A stretch of DNA of 39,386 nucleotides from Loigolactobacillus iwatensis. GTDB lineage: Bacteria; Bacillota; Bacilli; Lactobacillales; Lactobacillaceae. The stretch's first letter is position 1, and each line of letters begins with the position of its first letter. The stretch spans positions 1-39,386 of the forward strand of contig NZ_RHNP01000024.1 in the NCBI RefSeq assembly GCF_003950295.1, in the 5' to 3' direction. The notes beneath the pieces were generated by a model. That model was not told the origin of the DNA. It saw nothing but the letters and a program-made list of their open reading frames with translations, and searched no databases. A program made the translations under genes and the position numbers. Positions 8,439-17,782 of this stretch are shown piece after piece.

Positions 8439-9045
8439 GAAACGCGTTAAAAAAGCAGATTCCTGCGGTTGCCATGTTTCAACTTGGCGCCTTTCGCCTT
8501 GCTAGTTCTTGCGGCACGAACTTTGCCACAAGAATAGACAACATTCGAAGCATCCTAAGTTATTTGCGATCTTTGCAAATAACTCACCGTAATTGCGAAG
8601 TAGTAGTTGAATGGACAACGTATGAAGCATCAAAATTATTAGCGTACTTAGCTGCGATTCGGACTTCGGTTCACCTTAGTCCGATCGACATCGTAAGCGA
8701 AGCCAGTAATAATTCTCAATTGCGAAATAGTAGCTACAGCAGTCACTTCGGCCGTTACACGGCCAAAGCGCCTACTTAGGCTAATCCTCAGAATCTAACC
8801 GCTTTTTTTAGCACTCTCTATTCTGAAACGTGTTTGAAAAAGCAGATTCCTGCGGTTGCCATGTTTCAACTTGGCGCTTTTCGCCGTAGTTGAATGGACA
8901 ACGTATGAAGCATCAAAATTATTAGCGTACTTAGCTAATAATTCTCAATTGCGAAATAGTAGCTACAGCAGTCACTTCGGCCGTTACACGGCCAAAGCGC
9001 CTACTTAGGCTAATCCTCAGAATCTAACCGCTTTTTCAAACACTC
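8439..9045. repeat. Modular palindromic repeats (family 1), region 2
   Basis: Two units. The first (8439-8818) is one of the longest in the window and carries extra hairpin modules: AGTTATTTGC/GCAAATAACT, a TTCTTG..CAAGAA arm pair, TCGGACT/AGTCCGA and TTCGGCCG/CGGCC. The second (8826-9045) has the outer stem GTGTTTGAAAAAGC / GCTTTTTCAAACAC. The second unit ends at the stop codon of the following TetR gene (TAA then GAGTGTTTG on the minus strand). No coding gene is seen. Confidence 0.85.
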
Positions 9046-9627
9046 TTAGTCTGTTCCAATCGCTCCCCAAATCATTGCGCTAATATCTTCATAGGTGAAT
9101 TTGTCGGCTGGGTAAATGCCGTTTTTGATGTTTTGGACGTGGCGCTGGACGATGGAAAACACTGCCGTCATGTGTAAACTAACGTGGGTTGGTCTAAGAA
9201 TCCCCGCCTTGATGCCGGCATTCAGTAATACCGTTACCGGGTTGGCAATTTTCATTGCGTCATCAATGTAAGCTTGGCCTTGACCCCGCAAGGATTTGAT
9301 TTGTTCAATGACGGTTAAGCTATCGGGATTGGCCAGGGCAAAATCATAAATCGACCTTGTATAAGTCCGCAAACGTTGCCGCAAAGGAAGCTCCGAGTCC
9401 GTAATTTGCGCCATGTCCGTTGTTGCCACAACCTTCTCTAACTCTCGCCGATAAACGCTGCTTAGCAGAGTTCGCTTATCCTTAAAGTACAAATAAATGT
9501 TCGACTGGGCAATATTGACTTTTTTGGCAACTTTAGTCGTTGAAACGGCCGCCGCGCCTTCATTAATAATGATCTGCGCCGTCGCGTTCAGAATCCGTTC
9601 TTCTTTGGTTATATCTCTCTTTTTCAT
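9046..9627 (-). CDS. TetR/AcrR-family transcriptional regulator
   Basis: A 193-residue TetR repressor starting MKKRDITKEERIL at ATG 9627. A longer in-frame start at 9672 would lie within the promoter and has no ribosome site. The helix-turn-helix spans about residues 10-55 (STTKVAKKVNIAQSNIYLYFKDK). The C-terminal helical domain is typical. It is divergent from an NAD(P)-binding reductase gene. A perfect 18-bp palindrome fills the spacer of the intervening rightward promoter, so it probably represses the reductase and itself in response to an unidentified small molecule. Confidence 0.9.
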   Translation of the reverse strand: MKKRDITKEERILNATAQIIINEGAAAVSTTKVAKKVNIAQSNIYLYFKDKRTLLSSVYRRELEKVVATTDMAQITDSELPLRQRLRTYTRSIYDFALANPDSLTVIEQIKSLRGQGQAYIDDAMKIANPVTVLLNAGIKAGILRPTHVSLHMTAVFSIVQRHVQNIKNGIYPADKFTYEDISAMIWGAIGTD

Positions 9628-9665
9628 GTATTTAGTGTACGCGAGATAAGTAAATCCTGTCAATG

Positions 9666-9727
9666 TTGACAAAGATAGATCTATCTTTTATACTAGCAAC
9701 AATCCAGTTAAAAGATAACTATATCTG
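9666..9727 (+). promoter_or_regulatory. Reductase promoter with operator palindromes
   Basis: TTGACA (9666-9671), 17-bp spacer, TATACT (9689-9694). The perfect palindrome AAAGATAGATCTATCTTT (9671-9688) fills the spacer. A second imperfect copy (AAAGATAACTATATCT) lies at about 9711-9726. Binding by the divergent TetR is inferred. Confidence 0.85.
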
Positions 9728-9744
9728 CAAAGGAGTCTTTAATT

Positions 9745-10674
9745 ATGAAATTAACTTTACTTGGATCACTTGGAAATATTGGTCGGCTGACAGTGCCGGC
9801 CCTAGTTAAGGCCGGCCACGAGGTAACGGTTATTACAACTAATCCAAAACGACAAACTGCCATTAAAGCAATCGGCGCCATCCCCGCTGTTGGGTCGATG
9901 GCGGACGAACAATTTTTAACGACGGAATTTACCGGCGCCGACGCCGTTTACCTAATGTTATCCGGTAACGCCGGTACTGATCTACTAGCGGCGGCCAAAA
10001 CCCAAGCGCAAATTTTTCGGCGGGCAATTACGGCCGCCCACGTGCACAACGTGGTTGATCTCAGCAGCATTGGCGCTGACGGCGGCCCAGATGTTGGTTC
10101 ACTCTACGCCTACCATTTAATTGAAGATGAGCTACGAAAGCTCAGTGACGTGAATCTCGCCTTTGTGCGGCCAGTTGGTTTCTACAGTAATTTGTACGCC
10201 AATCTCCCCACGATTCGCGCACAACACACCATTTTTGCCAACATCCCGGCCACGGTACAGCGGGCCTGGACTGACCCACGAGATATCGCTGCAACCGTTG
10301 TGCCTTTACTTGAGGCAACTCCGGCAGGTCAAACTGTTCACTACGTCATCAGTGATCATTTTTCCGGCGAACAATTAACAGCTGCACTACAATCCGCCCT
10401 GGCGCTACCAGACCTTAAGTACATTGAAATCAGCGACAAACAGTACACCAATAATTTACTGGACCAAGGCGTTCCTAAACAAATTGCCGCTTCATTTGTT
10501 CAAATGAGCACAGCCCAGCGGCAACCCGAAAAATTCTACGCCGACCTGAAGCAGCATAACCCAACCTACGGCAAGATCAAGCTAGCCGATTTTGTCCGTG
10601 AATTTACCGCTGCTTACAATAACCCAGCAAACAAAAAAACGGCCGCAACCTTAGCCGAAAGAACGAAGAAATAG
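9745..10674 (+). CDS. NmrA/SDR-type NAD(P)-binding protein (atypical reductase)
   Basis: A 309-residue protein with an N-terminal Rossmann fold. The dinucleotide motif is LGSLGNIG (residues 6-13), a GxxGxxG variant typical of atypical SDR/NmrA-like proteins, including NAD(P)H:quinone-type reductases. ADAVYLMLSG is the usual second strand block. The protein has no obvious Y-x3-K pair. Members act as redox sensors or quinone/azo-type reductases in the cytoplasm. The gene has AAAGGAG upstream and a TetR-type operator in its promoter. The context suggests an inducible detoxification function; the substrate is unknown. Confidence 0.85.
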   Translation: MKLTLLGSLGNIGRLTVPALVKAGHEVTVITTNPKRQTAIKAIGAIPAVGSMADEQFLTTEFTGADAVYLMLSGNAGTDLLAAAKTQAQIFRRAITAAHVHNVVDLSSIGADGGPDVGSLYAYHLIEDELRKLSDVNLAFVRPVGFYSNLYANLPTIRAQHTIFANIPATVQRAWTDPRDIAATVVPLLEATPAGQTVHYVISDHFSGEQLTAALQSALALPDLKYIEISDKQYTNNLLDQGVPKQIAASFVQMSTAQRQPEKFYADLKQHNPTYGKIKLADFVREFTAAYNNPANKKTAATLAERTKK

Positions 10675-10691
10675 TTGTTTTTAAACTGAAA

Positions 10692-10755
10692 GACCAACTT
10701 TAAATGGTTGCTTTGAAGGCTGAATTACCTTTAAAGTTACTGTTTAAAGTTGGTC
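10692..10755. terminator. Bidirectional terminator between reductase and yfhO genes
   Basis: Inverted repeat GACCAACTTTAAA (10692-10704) / TTTAAAGTTGGTC (10743-10755) with a smaller hairpin inside its loop. It lies between two convergent stop codons, with a T-run on the plus side. Confidence 0.75.
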
Positions 10756-10758
10756 CTT

Positions 10759-13395
10759 TTATTCATTACTTTTTCTACCCAAATCAATAAATACACGTCT
10801 AAAATAGAAGCTAAATAAGCCCAGAAGTGTCATTAAACTAACTATTAGCCCCGCCTTTAGTCCTCTAGGAACAAAATGAAGCCTAATCTTATTTGCCCCG
10901 TTATTTGCCAACTGGATTTTAGTTAGCTCACCATACGCTCGTTTTACTGAAACTTCATGGCCATTAACAGTGGCGTGCCAGCCAGTGTCATAAGGTACCG
11001 TCATAATTACAGTTTGGCGTTTCTTACCAGTGATTTTTGCGGTCACAGTACTGCCAGCAATATGCTGCTGGCTAACGTGATGGCGAACTTGTTGTAGCTG
11101 GGAAGTAAGCTTTGCGTTAGGTTCCAATGAGGCAACGCTTGGGTGATTAATCAATAAATTATTTTGCGGAGCACGATCAAGCGTGAACTTAACTGGTTGC
11201 CGCGCCCGACCATAACCAAGATCAAGGATTCCATTTTCACCGAAATTAAAATCAGTCAGCACCGACTTTCGGTCACCTCGCGAAATCGTCACTGGTGCGT
11301 AATGCAAATTATTGCTGAAACCAGTTGCATTTAAGTAAAGATATAGCTCACCATTAGTGGTTGGCGTTATCTGATAGGTTTGGCGTAAACCAATTTTCTG
11401 AAGTGGCACGGCCTTAACCAAACGTAACACCGGCCGCTTAAATAATCCCTTAGCTAGGATATTTTGATTAACAAAAGGTGTCGTTTTACTAGTCAAAATA
11501 TTTTGCTTGGTATTATCGAACTTTGACGGAAACAGTAAGGGTAAACTACCAGCATTGTGGGCCACACTTAAATGACTACCGGCTATTTTTTTGTGTGTCT
11601 GGTAACTACCACCGTAAGTAGTAGGTTGACCGTGTCCCATATAACCATTATTTCGAATTAGTGCATCCAGTGAATGCAGCGGATCTTCGACCACATTGCT
11701 AATACCAAAGTAACGGTCCATAAACGCAGTACTACCATTACTGTAGTTGGTCCAACGCTGGTCCTGTAAATAACCTAATTTGGCCATTAATCGAATGGTT
11801 TGCTTGGATTCACTGCTACTATAGTGCGACATTCCCGCATAGTTAAAAAGCAACGGATCGTTATCACTTCTTGAAAACGCCATTTCCGTGCGTAAATTAC
11901 GTAAAGTTAAGTTTGGTAATTGGTCTAAAGCAGCAGCAACTTGGTCAGTAAATGTACTGAAATCAGTGGTACTCGGCGCCGTGTAATTATTTGCCTCAAT
12001 GTGTCGATCGTTAAACGCAACCTCCCCAACAGCAACCAACAACAGAAGATAAATCAGGCCTGATGTGAGTTGCTGGCGGCGTAATGCGTCCTTTTGCGGC
12101 CACAGCATTATCAAAACAACATTGAACACCAATAACATTAAATTGAGCATGGCCGCCTTTAAAGATAGAAAATAAGGGTATTTAAAATGATAAACAAATA
12201 TCACTATAAAAATGAGACCACTTATGCCAATAAATCGTTTTTTATCGAGACCAGCGGCCATTTGTGATAAGCCAACATAGGCCAAATACAGCATAAAAAA
12301 GACAATCACAAACGCAAAACGATTATAGAACCCCTGTGGTGGCGTACCACCGTGCCAAAGCGTGTTTAAGGGTGTAAACCACGTACTAAACACTAAAAAT
12401 GCTAATACAATGGCCGCCGAGATTTTAGCACGCCGAGAAATTGCCCGGGCACAAAAATACGCCAAAATTAAAACAAAAATTAGACTGGAACAATAAATTA
12501 ATGGTGCTCCATTGACCGCCCGATCAAAATTTGATGAATACGTACCGGCCAAAAATGACCGTCCAAACCCGTGAGAAAGACTGTAGCCTTTTCCAATCAT
12601 TAATAAGTTGGCCACTGAGGAGCGCTTAATATTATGTAACGAATTCAACGTTGGTAACCAAATGACCGTTGTCACAGCAACCGTCGCCACGACCGCCAAA
12701 ATAAAGTGCTTGAGCGCTGGCCAAATCGGTTGCTTGATCCTGCCTTGCAACCGGTATAATAACCAGACAAAGCTAAAAAAGCCAACCATAAAGGCTATGT
12801 AATAATTGAGCACAATCGTAATGCTTAACGTTATAATCAACCAACTTATTTTACCGGTCGCAAGCAGATGATCCACCGCCAGTAATACCAGTGGCAACAT
12901 GATGATTGCATCAAACCAAATTATGTTCATTGAAAAGCCGATAAAAAAAGAACTTAAAGCGTATAACGTACTAAAAATCAGTTTAACCCAGGCCGCATTT
13001 TCACTATTTAGATTCTTATTGGGCTGCCGGGCAAAAAAGAGCACCATCGTTAGACCCAATAACCCAATTTTCAAACTAGTGATTATCGTTATTGCAGCTG
13101 CCAGATGAGGCAGTGGCACCAGCAAAAGGATAAGATTCAGTGGTGACATTAGATAATAGGTAATAAATCCAAAAATATTACCGCCTAAAGTAAATGAAAA
13201 TGAATAAAACGAGTGCCTAGCTATTATTTGTTTAAACGCCGCGAAATAATTGATATATTGATTATTTAAATCACTTCGTAGCAACGTATTGGTCCCAAAT
13301 GGCGTGATGTGCAATGAGGCCAAAATAATTAATAAAATTAAAATTGGTAGACACAACGATAATGTATAAAAAAGTTTCCGGTTTTTAGCCAACAT
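10759..13395 (-). CDS. YfhO-family membrane protein
   Basis: An 878-residue polytopic membrane protein of the YfhO family, members of which take part in glycosylation of lipoteichoic acid or envelope glycans. The N-terminal half has about 12 or more transmembrane helices (GT-C-like layout: TPFGTNTLLRSDLNNQYINYFAAF near the first loop is a family hallmark). A large extracellular C-terminal domain follows, closed by a final helix and basic tail. The start MLAKNRKLF at 13395 has GGAGGG upstream; the in-frame start at 13452 lacks a good site. The gene is monocistronic with a convergent terminator. The molecular substrate is not determinable here. Confidence 0.88.
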   Translation of the reverse strand: MLAKNRKLFYTLSLCLPILILLIILASLHITPFGTNTLLRSDLNNQYINYFAAFKQIIARHSFYSFSFTLGGNIFGFITYYLMSPLNLILLLVPLPHLAAAITIITSLKIGLLGLTMVLFFARQPNKNLNSENAAWVKLIFSTLYALSSFFIGFSMNIIWFDAIIMLPLVLLAVDHLLATGKISWLIITLSITIVLNYYIAFMVGFFSFVWLLYRLQGRIKQPIWPALKHFILAVVATVAVTTVIWLPTLNSLHNIKRSSVANLLMIGKGYSLSHGFGRSFLAGTYSSNFDRAVNGAPLIYCSSLIFVLILAYFCARAISRRAKISAAIVLAFLVFSTWFTPLNTLWHGGTPPQGFYNRFAFVIVFFMLYLAYVGLSQMAAGLDKKRFIGISGLIFIVIFVYHFKYPYFLSLKAAMLNLMLLVFNVVLIMLWPQKDALRRQQLTSGLIYLLLLVAVGEVAFNDRHIEANNYTAPSTTDFSTFTDQVAAALDQLPNLTLRNLRTEMAFSRSDNDPLLFNYAGMSHYSSSESKQTIRLMAKLGYLQDQRWTNYSNGSTAFMDRYFGISNVVEDPLHSLDALIRNNGYMGHGQPTTYGGSYQTHKKIAGSHLSVAHNAGSLPLLFPSKFDNTKQNILTSKTTPFVNQNILAKGLFKRPVLRLVKAVPLQKIGLRQTYQITPTTNGELYLYLNATGFSNNLHYAPVTISRGDRKSVLTDFNFGENGILDLGYGRARQPVKFTLDRAPQNNLLINHPSVASLEPNAKLTSQLQQVRHHVSQQHIAGSTVTAKITGKKRQTVIMTVPYDTGWHATVNGHEVSVKRAYGELTKIQLANNGANKIRLHFVPRGLKAGLIVSLMTLLGLFSFYFRRVFIDLGRKSNE

Positions 13396-13685
13396 GTTTG
13401 GCCCTCCAAATATTTTCAACTCCCAGCTAAGGCCAATATTAGCATAATTCAAAAGCTTATAGTAGACCTTCTTTATTGGCCAATATTCAGCCTATAATCA
13501 TCTAACCCATGGCTCTTTAGCAAGATCATTTGGCTTTAGATTCACTTTGCTATTCATCATCAATCCCGATAAACAATATTTTCATTAGCAATTCACCAAT
13601 TAATTCCCGCTAATGCTACACTATTACTTGCACCAGCAAAAAATCACTTTCGTAACCCAACATTCAAATTAATTAGGAGCACACT

Positions 13686-14096
13686 ATGATTAAACAAATT
13701 ATGCATGATCCAAATTTTTTATCTAAAAAGGCAGTGCTGGCCACCAAAATGGATGCCAGCGTCATCACCGATTTACGCGACACCCTCAAGGCCAACGAAG
13801 CCAATTGTGTAGGCATGGCCGCGAATATGATCGGCGTCAATAAACGAATCATCGTTTGCCAAATGGGCGCAATGGCTATTCCCTTAGTCAATCCTATAAT
13901 CACGAAAAAGATTGGGGCCTTCACAACTGAGGAAGGTTGTCTATCATTATCCGGCGAACGTTCAACCAAACGTTACAAAACAATCGAGGTCAGTTATCGC
14001 GACCAAAACTTTGTCGCCCACAAACAAGAATTCTCCGGATTTATTGCCCAAATCATCCAACACGAAGTAGACCATTGTGAAGGAGTGCTGATCTAG
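13686..14096 (+). CDS. Small peptide deformylase-like metalloprotein
   Basis: A 136-residue member of the polypeptide deformylase family, which removes N-formyl groups from nascent proteins using a Fe2+/Zn2+ centre. Metal ligands C85 (EEGCLSL) and H126/H130 (HEVDH), plus the catalytic E127, are all present. Motif 1 reads CVGMAANMIG instead of GxGLAAxQ, so the glutamine that stabilises the transition state is Met. This variant is known to me from a short deformylase-like subfamily in Firmicutes, whose activity may differ from the housekeeping Def. AGGAG precedes the ATG. The stop codon TAG is followed directly by a family-1 palindrome. Confidence 0.85.
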   Translation: MIKQIMHDPNFLSKKAVLATKMDASVITDLRDTLKANEANCVGMAANMIGVNKRIIVCQMGAMAIPLVNPIITKKIGAFTTEEGCLSLSGERSTKRYKTIEVSYRDQNFVAHKQEFSGFIAQIIQHEVDHCEGVLI

Positions 14097-14815
14097 AGAG
14101 TGTTTAAAAAAGCGGTTAGATTCTGAGGATTAGCCTAAACAGACGAATTATCTGTGCAACAGATGATTTGGCTGTTGTAGCTAACCGCAGGAATCTGCTT
14201 TTTTAAACACGTTTACGCTAAGAGTGTTGGAAAAGGCGCTTAGCTTCCGAGCATTAGCCTAAATTGACGAATAATTCATGCAATGAATTATTTGGCGATT
14301 GTAGCTACTATTACGCAATTGAGGATTATTAGCTTAAATACGCTAATAATCTTGATGCTCCATACGTTGTCCATTCAACTAAGGCGAAAAGCGCCAGGTT
14401 GAAACATGGCAACCACAGGAAGCTGCCTTTTCCAACACGTTTACACCAGAGTGTCTAAAAAGCGCTTAGCTTCCGAACATTACTGACGTTGTCGATCGGA
14501 CTAGGATAAACCGAAGTCCGAATCGCAGCCTAAACAGCCAAATTATCTGTGCAACAGATGATTTGGCTGTTGTAGCTACTATTCCGCAATTGAGGATTAT
14601 TAGCCAGATGCGCTAATAATCTTGATGCTCCATACGTTGTCCATTCAACTACTACTTCGCAATTACGGTGAGTTATTTGCAAAGATCGCAAATAACTTTT
14701 GATGCTACGAATGTTGTCTATTCTTGTGGCAAAGTACGTGCCGCAAGAACTAGCAAGGCAAAAAGCGCCAAGTTGAAGCATGGCAACCGCAGGAAGATGG
14801 TTTTTTAAACACAAT
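14097..14815. repeat. Modular palindromic repeats (family 1), region 3
   Basis: Three units in reversed orientation: 14097-14214 (outer stem GTGTTTAAAAAAGC / GCTTTTTTAAACAC), 14220-14443 (GTGTTGGAAAAGGC / GCCTTTTCCAACAC, perfect) and 14449-14812 (a long version sharing the AGTTATTTGC and TTCTTG modules with 8439-8818). The first unit begins at the base after the def-like stop codon. Confidence 0.85.
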
Positions 14816-14839
14816 AACTGCCAGAGACACAAATAACGC

Positions 14840-15115
14840 TTAAATGTTCCACTGCGGCCAGATTTCATTTTGGTGCGCGAGGGCCAGCTGTGTCGATGAT
14901 TATTAATGGCGGTCTGGGCCATTTAGAATCATGCGGGCTTGGCGAGATCCACTTTTACCCCATCTTTGCCTTTATCTGGTAAAAGTTAGCTCGCCAACCC
15001 GCCACGCGTTCCGTCCTCGCGCACCGGAATGTAATCTAATCTGTTTTGCATTGTTCCAGTCGAGTTTTGCGTTCTGAAAACTGGCTAATAATTTTAAATA
15101 TGACTGCTACGATGC
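14840..15115. ncRNA. Structured multi-stem element, copy 2 (strand undetermined)
   Basis: P1 GGTGCGCGAGG (14872-14882) / CCTCGCGCACC (15015-15025). P2 14896-14932. P4 GCGGG + bulged C + TTGGCGAG (14933-14946) / CTCGCCAA + CCCGC (14990-15002), enclosing ATCCA, hairpin P3 (CTTTTACC/GGTAAAAG) and TTAG. CACGCGTTCC follows at 15003-15012. The linkers are identical to copy 1 (4270-4562), while the stem bases differ but still pair. It lies in a convergent intergenic gap, like copy 1. Confidence 0.6.
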
Positions 15116-15142
15116 ACTAACAAAAAAATCCACTCAACCAAA

Positions 15143-15170
15143 AAAATCATCTTCCGTAGAAGATGATTTT
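15143..15170 (-). terminator. Terminator of the MarR-ABC operon
   Basis: Stem AAAATCATCTTC / GAAGATGATTTT with a CGTA loop. Read on the minus strand it is followed by a T-run. Confidence 0.85.
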
Positions 15171-15220
15171 CAAAAACAGTTACCGACTTCACCATAGCGA
15201 AGCCGATATTAATGTAGCAA

Positions 15221-17131
15221 TTAAGCCAATTCCGGCGCACCCAGTGTCACATTGTCAGGCGTCACATCAGCAGGCGTGTCGTCTTTCTTTTCGCCGCCGA
15301 ACTGATTTTCAACGTATTCGCGGTATAGTGCGTGGTGCTCCACAAGGTAATCATGAGTTCCGTGGCCGCTTACCGTGCCGTTTTCAATAAAGTAGATCTG
15401 ATCAGCGTTGACAATTGTGCTCAAGCGGTGGGCAATAACCAAGGTTGTCCGGTTGTGCATCAATTTATTCAACGCCTTTTGGACCATCATTTCTGATTCT
15501 GCGTCCAAACTAGCAGTTGCTTCATCCAACATTAAAATTTGTGGATCACGCAGGAAGGCTCGGGCAATCGCAATTCGTTGCCGTTGTCCGCCAGAAAGTT
15601 TGACCCCACGTTCACCAATCTGCGTGTTCAGGCCAGCAGACATGTTTTTCACAAAGTCCTTTGCGTAGGCCATCTCAAGGACACTCCACAATTGTTCGTC
15701 TGAATATTCGCCATCCAGCCCGTAAGTCAGGTTGTAACGAATCGTTCCGGCCAGCACAGCGGCGTCTTGGCCGACTAAACCAATCTGTTGCCGCCAGTTA
15801 GTCAAGTTCACGTTAGCGATATTCGTGTCACCAATTTTGATGGTTCCACTTTCTGGTTGGTAGAATCGTTCCAGCAAACTGAAGATAGTCGATTTACCAC
15901 CACCGGAAGGACCGGCAAAGGCAATAACCGTGTTGGGTTCAGCTTTAAATGAGACATCGTGTAAAATTGGTTCACCAAGATCGTAGGCGAAATCAACATT
16001 GTTAACACTCAACGTTTTGCTGTGGGCATCAACGGTTTCACCGGCTGTGTGATCTTCTTCGGCGACGCTCATCAAATCCTGAATTCGCGTTGTAGAACCA
16101 CTAGCCTTGGCCAATGATGAGAAGAACTGGCCTAAAGTGGTGAACGGGCCAATCAATTGGACCAAGTACATCAAAAATGAGAACATGGTGCCCATAGTCA
16201 TCGTTCCCTGAGCCACACGACTAGCGCCGTACGCTAAGATGCCGACAATCATGCCCATCATTGCCATCGTCATCAAGGGGCCGGCGATTGAATCATAAAC
16301 GGCCTCTTTCATGCCAAAATGATAGAGATGATCGACTTTTTGGTGGCCAGACTCACGTTCGACGTTTTCCGCAGTGGACGATTTCATTAACCGGGTCTCA
16401 CTAATGACTTCGTTGGCCTCGCCACTAAAACTGGCCAACTCGTCCTGGCGGGATATCGCAATCGTTCGGGAACGAGTTCCAATTGGTAGCGCAATGAGAA
16501 TGACGACTGGCACCACGATAAACATCAGTAACGTCATCTTCCAATCCATCAGCACCATCAGTACCATCGCACCGACTAATTGGAGCAAAGAGGTCACCAT
16601 GTTAGGCAACGTGTTCGCTAACAGATCCTTCACCTGCGTAGAGTCATTGACCAACCGGGAAGAGACTTCACCGGCCTTATGGTCATCAAAGTAACTCACT
16701 GGCAAGCGCAAAATCTTGTCCCAGAGAAAATCACGCAACTTTGCAACGACGTTCTCACCAAAAATTCCCAGTGTTGTACCGGAAACCGCACTGATAGCCG
16801 CACTTAGTACGAATAGTGCCACGACCCCCGCCACGAGAGTCATATTCACGTTGTGGCCTAACTGATTAATCAACTTTTGTGCAAGTTTAGGCACCATCAG
16901 TTGCATGATTGTGGCCACTAAACCTAGTCCCAAACCAAGCCACAACTGCCAGAAACGTGGCTTTACGTCACGAATCAGGCTAAAGAAACCTTTGAAATCA
17001 AATCCAGAGCGTTTGAACGGCTTGCCATTCTGCGGTCCCTTAAATTCTTGTCCTGGCTGTGGGCCCTGAAACTTGTTACCCTGATCAGTTTCCTGAAATC
17101 CCTTTTTTTGATCAAATTGTTGTTCTTGCAT
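15221..17131 (-). CDS. ABC exporter (membrane domain fused to ATPase)
   Basis: A 636-residue half-size multidrug/lipid exporter of the MsbA/LmrA type. Six transmembrane helices (about residues 50-340) are followed by the nucleotide-binding domain: Walker A GPSGGGKST, Q-loop, signature LSGGQRQR, Walker B ILMLDEATASLD and the switch His in IAHRLST. It probably dimerises. ATG 17131 is chosen because GAAGGAG stands 8 nt before it; an in-frame start at 17158 lacks this. The first roughly 45 residues are an unusual hydrophilic Gln/Gly/Pro/Lys-rich tail with repeated FQGPQ/FKGPQ. It follows the MarR gene closely (35 nt) as one operon, so a MarR-controlled drug or antimicrobial exporter is likely. 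Confidence 0.93.
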   Translation of the reverse strand: MQEQQFDQKKGFQETDQGNKFQGPQPGQEFKGPQNGKPFKRSGFDFKGFFSLIRDVKPRFWQLWLGLGLGLVATIMQLMVPKLAQKLINQLGHNVNMTLVAGVVALFVLSAAISAVSGTTLGIFGENVVAKLRDFLWDKILRLPVSYFDDHKAGEVSSRLVNDSTQVKDLLANTLPNMVTSLLQLVGAMVLMVLMDWKMTLLMFIVVPVVILIALPIGTRSRTIAISRQDELASFSGEANEVISETRLMKSSTAENVERESGHQKVDHLYHFGMKEAVYDSIAGPLMTMAMMGMIVGILAYGASRVAQGTMTMGTMFSFLMYLVQLIGPFTTLGQFFSSLAKASGSTTRIQDLMSVAEEDHTAGETVDAHSKTLSVNNVDFAYDLGEPILHDVSFKAEPNTVIAFAGPSGGGKSTIFSLLERFYQPESGTIKIGDTNIANVNLTNWRQQIGLVGQDAAVLAGTIRYNLTYGLDGEYSDEQLWSVLEMAYAKDFVKNMSAGLNTQIGERGVKLSGGQRQRIAIARAFLRDPQILMLDEATASLDAESEMMVQKALNKLMHNRTTLVIAHRLSTIVNADQIYFIENGTVSGHGTHDYLVEHHALYREYVENQFGGEKKDDTPADVTPDNVTLGAPELA

Positions 17132-17166
17132 GTTACTCGCTCCTTCTTTCATAAGCAACCGGAATA

Positions 17167-17757
17167 TTATTTCCGGTCAAACCCAAATGGACGACCACGG
17201 TGACCGGCAAAACCTTCAGGACCAGCATCTGGATTCATGGGTCTCTGGCCACCGCGCTGGGATTGCTTCCAATTATGGTTCCAGCCCTTAGACCAGTCAC
17301 CACCACGACTCCAGTTATCATCTTCCGCCGGCATTGCAGCCAACATTTTACGCATATTAGCAATTAGCTGATCCACTTCTTCATCTGATAATCCGGAAAA
17401 GGCAGTATTTTTGTATTCATCCTGCGCGTGCAACGTTTTGCGGCCAGCAGCAGTCAGTGAAATCAGCGAAACCCGCTTATCTTCAGTTGAACTATGCCGT
17501 TCAACCATATTCACTTCTTCCAGCTGACTGATCAACGCACTCACGGAACTTGGCCGAATATCGAAGGCCTCCGAAATGGCCGTGTTGGTTAATTCACCCT
17601 TATCCTCCAACAACTGCAAAATACGCATTGGTCCGCGTTCATTTTGATATTGCCGGGTTGATTCTGGCATGTTACTCGCCAAAGCAGCACCCACAAAGCC
17701 ACGGCGCTGGAACAACTGTCCAAATAATTTCATTAATTCATCTGATTTTTTAGTCAT
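17167..17757 (-). CDS. MarR-family transcriptional regulator with Trp/Gly-rich tail
   Basis: A 196-residue regulator. The winged helix-turn-helix (about residues 45-115) includes LTNTAISEAFDIRPSSVSALISQLEEVNMVERHSSTEDKRV, with the D-x-R wing of MarR proteins. From about residue 148 there is a low-complexity tail rich in Trp, Gly, Arg and Asn (WSRGGDWSKGWNHNW), absent from ordinary MarR proteins and similar in style to the Gln/Gly-rich start of the neighbouring exporter. It is the first gene of the exporter operon. Its promoter is full of TTAGTTAG-type sites, so autorepression is inferred. The inducer is unknown. Confidence 0.9.
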   Translation of the reverse strand: MTKKSDELMKLFGQLFQRRGFVGAALASNMPESTRQYQNERGPMRILQLLEDKGELTNTAISEAFDIRPSSVSALISQLEEVNMVERHSSTEDKRVSLISLTAAGRKTLHAQDEYKNTAFSGLSDEEVDQLIANMRKMLAAMPAEDDNWSRGGDWSKGWNHNWKQSQRGGQRPMNPDAGPEGFAGHRGRPFGFDRK

Positions 17758-17782
17758 AATTAAGTCCCCTATTCGTTTGCTA

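Noticed and set aside
8246-8779. 177-codon open frame on the plus strand
   Set aside because: It runs across a family-1 palindromic unit, has no ribosome site, and its translation matches the frame through another copy (14530-14922, minus). The similarity comes from the repeat, not from a protein.
14097-14815. Possible CRISPR array in the repeat-rich gaps
   Set aside because: The repeats are palindromic modules of unequal length without regular spacers, and no cas genes are present.
14530-14922. 130-codon open frame on the minus strand
   Set aside because: Same repeat-derived translation as 8246-8779; it lies over hairpins and the start of the structured element.
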